A DNA stretch of 8,239 bases from Lysobacterales bacterium (lineage in GTDB: Bacteria > Pseudomonadota > Gammaproteobacteria > Xanthomonadales > Xanthomonadaceae), in the NCBI GenBank assembly GCA_015655035.1, contig JAATFS010000430.1:1-8239 (forward strand), read 5' to 3'. Below the pieces are notes generated by a model. It had not been told where the DNA came from and did no database searches. It worked only from the letters and a program-made list of their open reading frames with translations. The position numbers and the translations under genes were made by a program. How positions within the stretch are numbered: position 1 is the first letter of the stretch; the number at the start of each line of letters is the position of its first letter. Below are positions 1 to 5,226 of this stretch, one piece after another.

Positions 1-160
1 CCGCTACCGCGATTGCCACGCCCAGCACGCGCCACAGCAACTTCAAGGCGCCCCGATCCAGGGCGCCACCGTCGGCGGTGCGGCGACGATGGTTGGACAG
101 CAGCTCGTAGCCGCCCTAGAGCAGGTTGAGCAGCAGGAACACGGTGCCGGAAAGAGACAT
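1..160 (-). pseudogene. Small membrane protein gene interrupted by an amber codon (5' part, runs off window)
   Basis: The reading frame starts at ATG 160-158 with a well-placed AGGAG seven bases upstream (minus strand). It reads MSLSGTVFLLLNLL, then TAG at 118-116, then stays open for 38 more codons to the window edge. The continuation starts GGYELLSNHRR, has a polar stretch, and then a second hydrophobic segment (LLWRVLGVAIAVA). Read through, it looks like a small protein with two membrane helices and a basic loop, which suggests one gene broken by a nonsense mutation. No ATG or GTG start follows closely after the stop; the first in-frame TTG is at codon 39 and has no clear ribosome binding site. 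I do not recognise the family. Alternatives are a genuine 14-residue peptide, a sequencing error at 116-118, or a chance open frame. The gene is divergent from fabV. Confidence 0.5.
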
Positions 161-337
161 GGCCTGACTCCTGAGGTCGAGGCAGGACGTTTCAGCATCG
201 GCGCATGAACCGCCGCGTGCGCGCATTGCTGCAACCGATGAGCCTGGCCGGCCTGCCGGAGATCGGCGCAGTGGGCGCGCCCATCCATACCCGTGCGTGT
301 GCTCGCGCCGGCACTTCTTCAAGCCCATCACACGCTC
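161..337. other. Divergent intergenic region left of the fabV palindrome
   Basis: Between the interrupted small gene and fabV I see the ribosome binding site of the small gene (about 168-172, minus) and otherwise no convincing gene, promoter or repeat. An open frame starting at 205 is a composition-driven frame that runs over fabV out of phase. Confidence 0.5.
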
Positions 338-358
338 TAAAATGCCGCGGGGCATTTT
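338..358 (+). promoter_or_regulatory. 20-bp palindrome overlapping a candidate fabV -10 element
   Basis: AAAATGCC (339-346) and GGCATTTT (351-358) form a perfect 8-bp inverted repeat around GCGG, ending 18 bases before the fabV start codon. TAAAAT (338-343) resembles a -10 hexamer, although no convincing -35 is visible. If that -10 is used, transcription would start inside the palindrome. This suits a repressor operator at the start site. As RNA it could form a stem just upstream of the ribosome binding site. Which of these applies is inference. Confidence 0.4.
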
Positions 359-376
359 GCCGACGAGGAATAGACG

Positions 377-1585
377 TTGATCATCCACCCGAAAGTCCGC
401 GGTTTCATCTGTACCACCACGCATCCGCTCGGTTGCGAGCGCAATGTGCTCGATCAGATCGAAGCCACCCGCGCGCGCGGCGTGCGCAGCGACGGACCGA
501 AGAAGGTGCTGGTGATCGGCGCCTCCAGCGGCTATGGCCTGGCATCGCGCATCACCTCCGGATTCGGCTTCGGCGCCGATACGCTGGGCGTTTTCTTCGA
601 AAAGCCGGGCAGCGACAAGAAGGCCGGTACCGCCGGTTGGTACAACTCGGCCGCGTTCGACACGTTCGCCAAGGCGCAAGGGCTGTACAGCAAGTCGATC
701 AATGGCGATGCGTTCTCCGACCAGGCGCGTGCGCAGGTGATCGAGCTGATCAGGCAGGAGATGGGCGGCCAGGTCGACCTGGTGGTGTATTCGCTTGCTT
801 CGCCGGTGCGCAAGCTGCCGGCTACCGGGGAGGTGAAGCGCTCGGCGCTCAAGCCGATCGGCCAGACCTATACCGCCACCGCGATCGACACCAACAAGGA
901 CGCCATCATCGAGGCCTCGATCGAGCCGGCCACCGAGCAGGAGATCGAGGACACCATCACCGTGATGGGGGGCCAGGATTGGGAGCTGTGGATCGACGCG
1001 CTGGAAAACGCTGGCGTGCTGGCCGAGGGCGCGCGCAGCGTGGCCTTCAGCTACATCGGTACCGAGATCACCTGGCCGATCTACTGGCATGGTGCGCTGG
1101 GCAAGGCCAAGGTCGACCTGGACCAGACCGCGCAGCGCCTGGACCAGCGCCTGCGCGCACTCGGCGGCGGCGCGAATGTGGCGGTGCTGAAGTCGGTGGT
1201 GACCCAGGCCAGCGCCGCGATCCCGGTGATGCCGCTGTACATCTCCATGGTCTACAAGATCATGAAGGAAAAGGGCCTGCACGAAGGCACGATCGAACAG
1301 CTGGATCGCCTGTTCCGCGAGCGCCTGTATCGCCAGGATGGCCAGCCGGCGCAGACCGACGAACAGAACCGCCTGCGCCTGGACGACTGGGAACTGCGCG
1401 ACGACGTACAGGACGCCTGCAAGGCGCTGTGGCCGCAGGTGACCACCGAGAACCTGTTCCAGCTCACCGACTACGCCGGCTACAAGCATGAGTTCCTCAA
1501 GCTGTTCGGCTTCGAGCGCGACGACGTCGATTACGACGCCGAGGTCGATCCGGACGTGAAGTTCGATTGCATCGAGCTGGCGTAG
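377..1585 (+). CDS. fabV: Enoyl-ACP (trans-2-enoyl-CoA) reductase FabV
   Basis: This is a 402-residue NADH-dependent enoyl reductase, which catalyses the last step of each fatty-acid elongation cycle in the cytoplasm (trans-2-enoyl-ACP to acyl-ACP). It is full length for FabV. It opens with the family hallmark MIIHPKVRGFICTTTHPLGC. The dinucleotide-binding loop is GASSGYGLASR (residues 48-58), including Tyr53. The catalytic Tyr-X8-Lys of FabV is Tyr236 and Lys245; this eight-residue spacing separates FabV from FabI (six). Asp111, in a conserved NGDAF stretch, is also present. The start is TTG, supported by GAGGA at 365-369 with seven bases of spacing and by homology beginning exactly at MII. 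FabV enzymes are known for low triclosan sensitivity. The gene appears monocistronic and converges on the kdgK-like gene. Confidence 0.96.
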   Translation: MIIHPKVRGFICTTTHPLGCERNVLDQIEATRARGVRSDGPKKVLVIGASSGYGLASRITSGFGFGADTLGVFFEKPGSDKKAGTAGWYNSAAFDTFAKAQGLYSKSINGDAFSDQARAQVIELIRQEMGGQVDLVVYSLASPVRKLPATGEVKRSALKPIGQTYTATAIDTNKDAIIEASIEPATEQEIEDTITVMGGQDWELWIDALENAGVLAEGARSVAFSYIGTEITWPIYWHGALGKAKVDLDQTAQRLDQRLRALGGGANVAVLKSVVTQASAAIPVMPLYISMVYKIMKEKGLHEGTIEQLDRLFRERLYRQDGQPAQTDEQNRLRLDDWELRDDVQDACKALWPQVTTENLFQLTDYAGYKHEFLKLFGFERDDVDYDAEVDPDVKFDCIELA

Positions 1586-1608
1586 GCGCGAGCCCGGGAT
1601 GGAGGGAA

Positions 1609-1631
1609 GGGATCGGGCTGTTGCCGATCCC
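1609..1631 (+). terminator. Hairpin between convergent fabV and kdgK
   Basis: GGGATCGG (1609-1616) and CCGATCCC (1624-1631) form a perfect 8-bp stem with a 7-base loop, 23 bases after the fabV stop. No T-run follows on either strand; a C-run follows on the plus strand. Its position between convergent genes suggests a bidirectional terminator or an mRNA 3'-end stabiliser, but the missing U-tract keeps this tentative. Confidence 0.4.
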
Positions 1632-1652
1632 CCCCTGCCCAAGCCCCGTGCC

Positions 1653-2675
1653 TCAGCGGCGCACGTCGAAGCGGGCCTCGCCGGCCAATGCCTGCACGTC
1701 GGCGACCGAGACCGGATTGAAGTCGCCCGGGATCGAGTGCTTCAGGCATCCGGCGGCGAGTCCGAAACGCACCGTGGTCTGTGCATCCCAGCCGGCGATC
1801 AGGCCATGCAGCACGCCGGCGGCAAACGCATCGCCGCCACCGATGCGGTCGATGATGGGGGTCAAGTCTTCGCTGGGCGCCACCGCGCAGCCGCCTGCGC
1901 GATCCAACAGCATCGCGCCCAGGCTGTGGTGGTCCACGCTGTGGGCGATGCGCTGGGTGCAGGCCATCCAGCGCAATTGCGGGAATGCCGCGAACGCCTG
2001 CTGCGCAGCCGCGTTCACGCGTTCGGCCAGCGAGGGCTGTTCGAACGACTGGCCCAGCACCACGGCGATGTCGCGATGGTCGGCGAACACCAGGTCGGCG
2101 CAGGCGAACAGTTCACGCAGGATGCCGGCGGCATCGCCCTGCCAGCGCTGCCACAGCCTGGGCCGGTAGTTGCCGTCGAAGGACACCTGGATGCCGCGTT
2201 CGCGCGCGGCCCGCGCCGCCGCCAGCGTGGTGGCGGCCACGTTCGCGCCCAGTGCCGGACTGATGCCGGACAGGTGCAGCCACTGCGCGCCCTCGAGCAG
2301 GCGTGGCCAGTCGTAGGCGGTAGCCGGGGCCAGTGCGAAGGCCGAGTCGGCGCGGTCGTATACCACTTCGCTGGGCCGGTGGATCGCGCCGGTGGTGAGA
2401 AAATACAGGCCCATGCGGCCATCGACACGGCGCACCGCGCGAGTGTCCACGCCGTGCCGGCGCAGTTCGCCGGTGGCGGCATGCCCGAGCGGATTGTCGG
2501 CGACCGTGCTCAGCATCGCCACGTCATGGCCGAAATGCGCCAGCGACGCCGCGACATTGGCTTCGGCACCGCCGGCATGGACCTCCAGCTGCGGTGACTG
2601 CAACAACAGCTGATGGCCGGGCGCGCCCAGGCGCAACAACAGTTCTCCGAAACACACGACACGGGTACGGCGCAT
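1653..2675 (-). CDS. kdgK: PfkB-family sugar kinase, probable 2-dehydro-3-deoxygluconokinase
   Basis: This 340-residue cytoplasmic kinase has the ribokinase/PfkB fold. The N-terminal strand VVCFGELLLRL is followed by the substrate-binding GGAEANVAASLAHFG (35-49). The anion-hole and catalytic-base motif DRIGGGDAFAAG (276-287) has the expected Asp282. The FDGNYRPRLW segment (167-175) and YFLTTGA (91-97) resemble KdgK, which phosphorylates 2-keto-3-deoxygluconate to KDPG for cleavage by Eda. That pathway drains pectin and uronate breakdown products, apt for a plant-associated bacterium. Substrate assignment within PfkB kinases from sequence alone is less certain than family membership; another sugar or sugar-acid kinase is possible. 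The ATG start has a moderate AGAGG ten bases upstream. The gene stands alone, with no visible pathway partners nearby. Confidence 0.85.
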   Translation of the reverse strand: MRRTRVVCFGELLLRLGAPGHQLLLQSPQLEVHAGGAEANVAASLAHFGHDVAMLSTVADNPLGHAATGELRRHGVDTRAVRRVDGRMGLYFLTTGAIHRPSEVVYDRADSAFALAPATAYDWPRLLEGAQWLHLSGISPALGANVAATTLAAARAARERGIQVSFDGNYRPRLWQRWQGDAAGILRELFACADLVFADHRDIAVVLGQSFEQPSLAERVNAAAQQAFAAFPQLRWMACTQRIAHSVDHHSLGAMLLDRAGGCAVAPSEDLTPIIDRIGGGDAFAAGVLHGLIAGWDAQTTVRFGLAAGCLKHSIPGDFNPVSVADVQALAGEARFDVRR

Positions 2676-2703
2676 GGACGATCTGCCTCTATGTTGGGGA
2701 TCG

Positions 2704-2721
2704 CGGCGAGTAGCCTCGCCG
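2704..2721 (-). promoter_or_regulatory. 18-bp palindrome in the kdgK leader
   Basis: CGGCGAG (2704-2710) and CTCGCCG (2715-2721) form a perfect 7-bp inverted repeat around four bases, ending 28 bases upstream of the kdgK start codon. A weak -10-like TAAGAT lies further upstream on the minus strand (2746-2741). The palindrome could be an operator or a stable mRNA leader hairpin. It is not followed by a T-run on either strand, so a terminator is unlikely. Confidence 0.35.
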
Positions 2722-2802
2722 AGGTTGAACGAATACCGTCATCTTAGCTGCGCCGCGCCGCCGGCCGGTCGCCCGCCCAGCAGCGGCGCCAGCACGTGCG
2801 CG

Positions 2803-2832
2803 TTGGCGCCCTCCTGCCCGCTCTGCTAGATT
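2803..2832 (+). promoter_or_regulatory. Candidate sigma70 promoter for the iron cassette
   Basis: TTGGCG (2803-2808) matches the -35 consensus at four of six positions. TAGATT (2827-2832) matches the -10 consensus at four of six and has an upstream TG giving an extended -10. The spacer is 18 bp. It lies about 90 bp before the first ORF of the DUF3325/DUF3649/PepSY operon, in the gap divergent to kdgK. No clear Fur box was seen, although one would be expected for an iron-regulated operon. Confidence 0.4.
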
Positions 2833-2848
2833 GCGCGCGTTGAGAACC

Positions 2849-2866
2849 GCCGCCTGAAAAGGCGGC
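2849..2866 (+). promoter_or_regulatory. GC hairpin in the leader of the iron cassette
   Basis: GCCGCC (2849-2854) and GGCGGC (2861-2866) form a perfect 6-bp stem with the loop TGAAAA, roughly ten bases after the predicted transcription start. It may stabilise the leader or take part in attenuation. No riboswitch family was recognised in the leader (about 2839-2924). Confidence 0.3.
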
Positions 2867-2924
2867 CGGGCACAGCCGCCGCCATGCCCTCCCTTCGACC
2901 GAGGTCGTTCCCGGAGAGAGCTGC

Positions 2925-3098
2925 ATGCGCACCAGTTGCACGCGGTTGTCGGTTTCCGTCGCCGCATCGCCAGCGGGGACCAGGCCATCCTTTGCGTGGG
3001 CGTTGCCGATGCTGGCAGCCGGCGTCGCGATGCCGTCGCGGCATTGCACGCACAGGTCGAGGCCGCGCGCCGTGGTGCCCCGCCGGAGTCGCCGATGA
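2925..3098 (+). CDS. Short ORF (57 aa) coupled to DUF3325; possible remnant or leader peptide
   Basis: An ATG at 2925 has GGAGAGAG (2913-2920) in a good ribosome-binding position and opens a 57-codon frame. Its TGA (3096-3098) overlaps the ATG of the DUF3325 gene as ATGA, the classic translational-coupling arrangement. The product starts like a secretion signal (MRTSCTRLSVSVAAS, later SFAWA) but soon becomes Arg-rich and low in sequence character, unlike a folded domain. I recognise no family. It may be the leftover 5' end of an upstream gene, such as the TonB-dependent receptor expected in this kind of operon, or a coupling leader peptide, or chance. Another frame over the same DNA, in phase with DUF3325, is also open from 2936. 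Confidence 0.35.
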   Translation: MRTSCTRLSVSVAASPAGTRPSFAWALPMLAAGVAMPSRHCTHRSRPRAVVPRRSRR

Positions 3099-3373
3099 GC
3101 GTGCTCTATCCGCTGTTGTCGCTGTGCTGTGCGCTGGCCTTCTACCTGGCCACGGCGCACCAGAGACTGCGCCCGGCTTGGCAAGGCCATGCGCGCGGTC
3201 TGCGCCGGCTGGGCTGGCTGCTCGCGGTGCTGGCGCTGGCGGCTGCCAGCACCGCGTTGGGCCCCTGGGCAGGGCTGTTCGCTGCGCTGTCGGCGTTCAT
3301 GCTGTCGGCCGTCCTGTTGCCGTATCTGGACGCGTGGTGGTGGATGCGCCGGGAGCGCGCCCATGTGGGGTAG
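3095..3373 (+). CDS. DUF3325 family small membrane protein
   Basis: This 92-residue protein is predicted to be mostly membrane-embedded. Hydrophobic helices lie at about residues 2-20 (LYPLLSLCCALAFYLAT), 35-55 (LGWLLAVLALAAASTALG) and 57-77 (WAGLFAALSAFMLSAVLLPYL). The first helix, the AHQRL-type basic turn, the GWLLAVLAL segment and the GPWAGL stretch match my recollection of DUF3325. These proteins are encoded beside PepSY_TM and DUF3649 genes in siderophore-uptake operons; their biochemical role is unknown. The chosen ATG has GGAG six bases upstream and starts the conserved part; the frame itself is open further upstream, from 2936. The 3' end overlaps the DUF3649 gene by 11 bases. The family call rests on pattern memory, so confidence is moderate. 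Confidence 0.65.
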   Translation: MSVLYPLLSLCCALAFYLATAHQRLRPAWQGHARGLRRLGWLLAVLALAAASTALGPWAGLFAALSAFMLSAVLLPYLDAWWWMRRERAHVG

Positions 3374-3635
3374 GTCGCTGGCCGCTGCCGTGCTCGGCTT
3401 GCCGCTGTCTACGTTACTGGTGGGGCTGATTGCGTTGGTGTGGCCTGGCTCGTTGCAGGCCAACACGTTGCCGTGGCTGCTGTTGTCGTTTCCGGTCTGG
3501 ATCGGGGTGATGTCGCTGGCATTCCTGTGCCGTAGCGGCCTGCACGCATGGCTATGGCTGGGTGGGGCGAGCGTGCTATGCGCGGGCCTGTTGCAGTTGG
3601 TCAAGGTGCTGGGCTGGACGGAGCTGTCGCCGTGA
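3363..3635 (+). CDS. DUF3649 family iron-uptake-associated membrane protein
   Basis: This 90-residue, very hydrophobic protein has three predicted helices at about residues 5-27, 36-56 and 60-80. The SFPVWIGVMSLAFLCRSGLHAW stretch resembles the conserved core of DUF3649, often labelled an iron uptake protein. The ATG start has GGGAG seven bases upstream and lies inside the end of the DUF3325 gene. The stop TGA overlaps the GTG of the PepSY gene as GTGA, so the three are probably translated as a coupled unit in the inner membrane. The molecular function of the family is not established; an accessory role to the PepSY reductase is inferred from gene order. A larger frame opening at 3129 extends upstream but would overlap most of the DUF3325 gene and is disfavoured. 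Confidence 0.65.
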   Translation: MWGRSLAAAVLGLPLSTLLVGLIALVWPGSLQANTLPWLLLSFPVWIGVMSLAFLCRSGLHAWLWLGGASVLCAGLLQLVKVLGWTELSP

Positions 3636-5158
3636 AGGCCGCGACCCTGCGCAGTTTCCTTGCCGTGCATACCTGGATGGGGCTGCTCGCCGGCATGGCG
3701 TTGTTCATCGCCTTCTATGCCGGCGCGATCAGCGTATTCACCCATGAACTCAACGATTGGCCGCGTCAGCCGCCGGCCGCGGCATCGCCACAGGCTCCGG
3801 CACAAGCGGCGCAGGCATTGATGGACGCGACGCTGAAACAGCATCCGCAGGCGGCCGAATCGTTCTATCTGCTGCTGCCCGGCGAACATGGCCCGCAGGC
3901 GCGTCTGTACTGGTACCAGGGCAGCGTCGCCCGCCAGTTCCAGCTCGGCCCCTATGGCGAGCTGCGCGAATTGCCGCAGCGAGTGGGTTTCGTCGATTTC
4001 CTCTACGACCTGCACTTCACCGCCGGCTTGCCGCGCACCTTCGGCACCTACTTGTTCGGCGTGGTCTGCATCCTTTATGGCCTGGCCCTGGTCAGCGGGG
4101 TGGTGATCTATGCGCCGGTTCTGTTGAAGGACCTGTTCGCGTTGCGGCTGGGCAAGAACATCAAGCGGCTGTGGCAGGACGCGCACAACGCGATTGGCCT
4201 GTTGTCGCTGCCGTTCCATGTGATCTTCGCCTGGTCCGGCGCGGTACTCTGCCTGGGCGTGCTGTTGCTGGCGCCGTTCCAGTACCTGGTGTTCGACGGC
4301 AAGCTGATGCAGTTGCTGGAGCCGGACTTCGAGCTGGCCGCGCACGTGGCCGCGTCCGGCACCCGCGCCCCGCCGCTGACGGTGGCCGAGCTGCTAGCGC
4401 GCGTGCGCATCGCTAGCCCGGGCCTGGTCCCGGACAGCCTGGCCTACCACGATGCCGGCGATGCCAATGCGCGTGTGGAGGTCTACGGCAAGATCGCGCA
4501 GCGTCATCTCAATACCCTGGGCGGGGTCGCACTGGAGGCGGCCACCGGCAAGCTGCTGAAAGTGGTCGAGCCGCGCAACATGCCGCCCGGCATGGCCTCG
4601 CTGCGCGGTCTGCAGGCGTTGCATTACGGCAACTTCGGGCATGCGCCGGTGAAATGGCTGTATTTCGTACTCGGCCTTGCGGGCGCGTTCCTGTTCTACA
4701 GCGGCAACCTGTTGTGGGTGGAGGCGCGCCGCAAGCGCCGCCAACCGGCGCAGCCGTTGCGTACCCACGTGATGGCGCGATTGACGCTGGGCGTGTGCCT
4801 GGGCTGCATTGCCGGGGTATCGGCGCTGTTCGTCGCCGCGCGTGTCCTGTTGCCGGGGCAGGAGCGCCACGTCTACTACGCGGTCTTCCTGGCCGCGCTG
4901 CTGTGGGCGTTGTGGCGCCCGACCGCACGCGGCGCCTACGAACTGCTGCTGCTGTGTGCGGCGACCACGCTGCTGGTGCCGCTGGCCGGCCTGTATGGTG
5001 CGCCGGGCCTGGTCGCGCCCTGGCGCCACGGCACGATCCTGCTGGTCGATCTGATTGCGTTGCTGCTGGCCTGGGGATACTGGCGCATGGCGCGCGCCAG
5101 TTTGCGTCGCGCGCGCGACGGCGATCAGAACAGCGTCTGGGCGCTGCCACGCGCTTGA
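3632..5158 (+). CDS. PepSY-associated TM protein, probable ferric-siderophore reductase
   Basis: This 508-residue inner-membrane protein belongs to the PepSY_TM (PiuB/FoxB-like) family. Predicted helices lie at about 17-37, 139-161, 187-213 and 341-361, followed by four more at about 382-403, 412-428, 435-453 and 466-484. The first two helices enclose a periplasmic domain (about 40-135), and the third and fourth a PepSY-like domain (about 215-340). Conserved histidines include His13 (HTWMG), His128 (DLHFT), His185 (DAHNAIG), His196 and His331/His337 (HYGNFGH). FoxB relatives are known to bind heme through membrane histidines and reduce ferric siderophores, so a similar role is inferred. The GTG start has GGAG eight bases upstream and begins MKAATLRSFLAVHTWMG, as in the family. 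An upstream frame extension to 3548 lies inside DUF3649 and is disfavoured. Confidence 0.88.
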   Translation: MKAATLRSFLAVHTWMGLLAGMALFIAFYAGAISVFTHELNDWPRQPPAAASPQAPAQAAQALMDATLKQHPQAAESFYLLLPGEHGPQARLYWYQGSVARQFQLGPYGELRELPQRVGFVDFLYDLHFTAGLPRTFGTYLFGVVCILYGLALVSGVVIYAPVLLKDLFALRLGKNIKRLWQDAHNAIGLLSLPFHVIFAWSGAVLCLGVLLLAPFQYLVFDGKLMQLLEPDFELAAHVAASGTRAPPLTVAELLARVRIASPGLVPDSLAYHDAGDANARVEVYGKIAQRHLNTLGGVALEAATGKLLKVVEPRNMPPGMASLRGLQALHYGNFGHAPVKWLYFVLGLAGAFLFYSGNLLWVEARRKRRQPAQPLRTHVMARLTLGVCLGCIAGVSALFVAARVLLPGQERHVYYAVFLAALLWALWRPTARGAYELLLLCAATTLLVPLAGLYGAPGLVAPWRHGTILLVDLIALLLAWGYWRMARASLRRARDGDQNSVWALPRA

Positions 5159-5189
5159 GCCACCGGGCGCCGCTGGCACAACAACTTTG

Positions 5190-5195
5190 TATGAT
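5190..5195 (+). promoter_or_regulatory. Possible -10 element before the DUF885 lipoprotein gene
   Basis: TATGAT matches the sigma70 -10 consensus at five of six positions and sits 31 bases before the GTG start, in the 68-bp gap after the PepSY gene. No -35 with proper spacing is visible, and there is no terminator in the gap. The lipoprotein gene may therefore have its own weak promoter or be read through from the iron operon. Confidence 0.3.
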
Positions 5196-5226
5196 CCCGG
5201 TAACCACCCCGTCCCAAGGATGCCCC

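Noticed and set aside
205..1491. 428-codon plus-strand frame overlapping fabV out of phase
   Set aside because: Arg/Gly/Ala-rich translation typical of an off-frame shadow; fabV residues are conserved in the other frame.
116..1642. 508-codon open frame on the minus strand opposite fabV
   Set aside because: Shadow frame from GC-rich codon bias; the product is low in domain character and fabV on the other strand is certain. Its C-terminal tail is where the small interrupted gene is read.
1599..2597. 332-codon plus-strand frame opposite kdgK
   Set aside because: Antisense to a gene with clear PfkB motifs; no recognisable domain.
2839..2924. Possible riboswitch in the iron-cassette leader
   Set aside because: Only one 6-bp hairpin is visible and no known riboswitch core motif was recognised.
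2744..4345. 533-codon minus-strand frame across the iron cassette
   Set aside because: Gln/Arg/His-rich shadow of the plus-strand membrane proteins, with no signal or domain.
5220..5222. ATG at 5220 as the lipoprotein start
   Set aside because: It is out of frame with the lipobox and DUF885 domain.
4654..5226. N-terminal extension of the DUF885 frame into the PepSY gene
   Set aside because: It would overlap the PepSY gene by about 500 bases and bury the lipoprotein signal; GTG 5227 has a good ribosome binding site.
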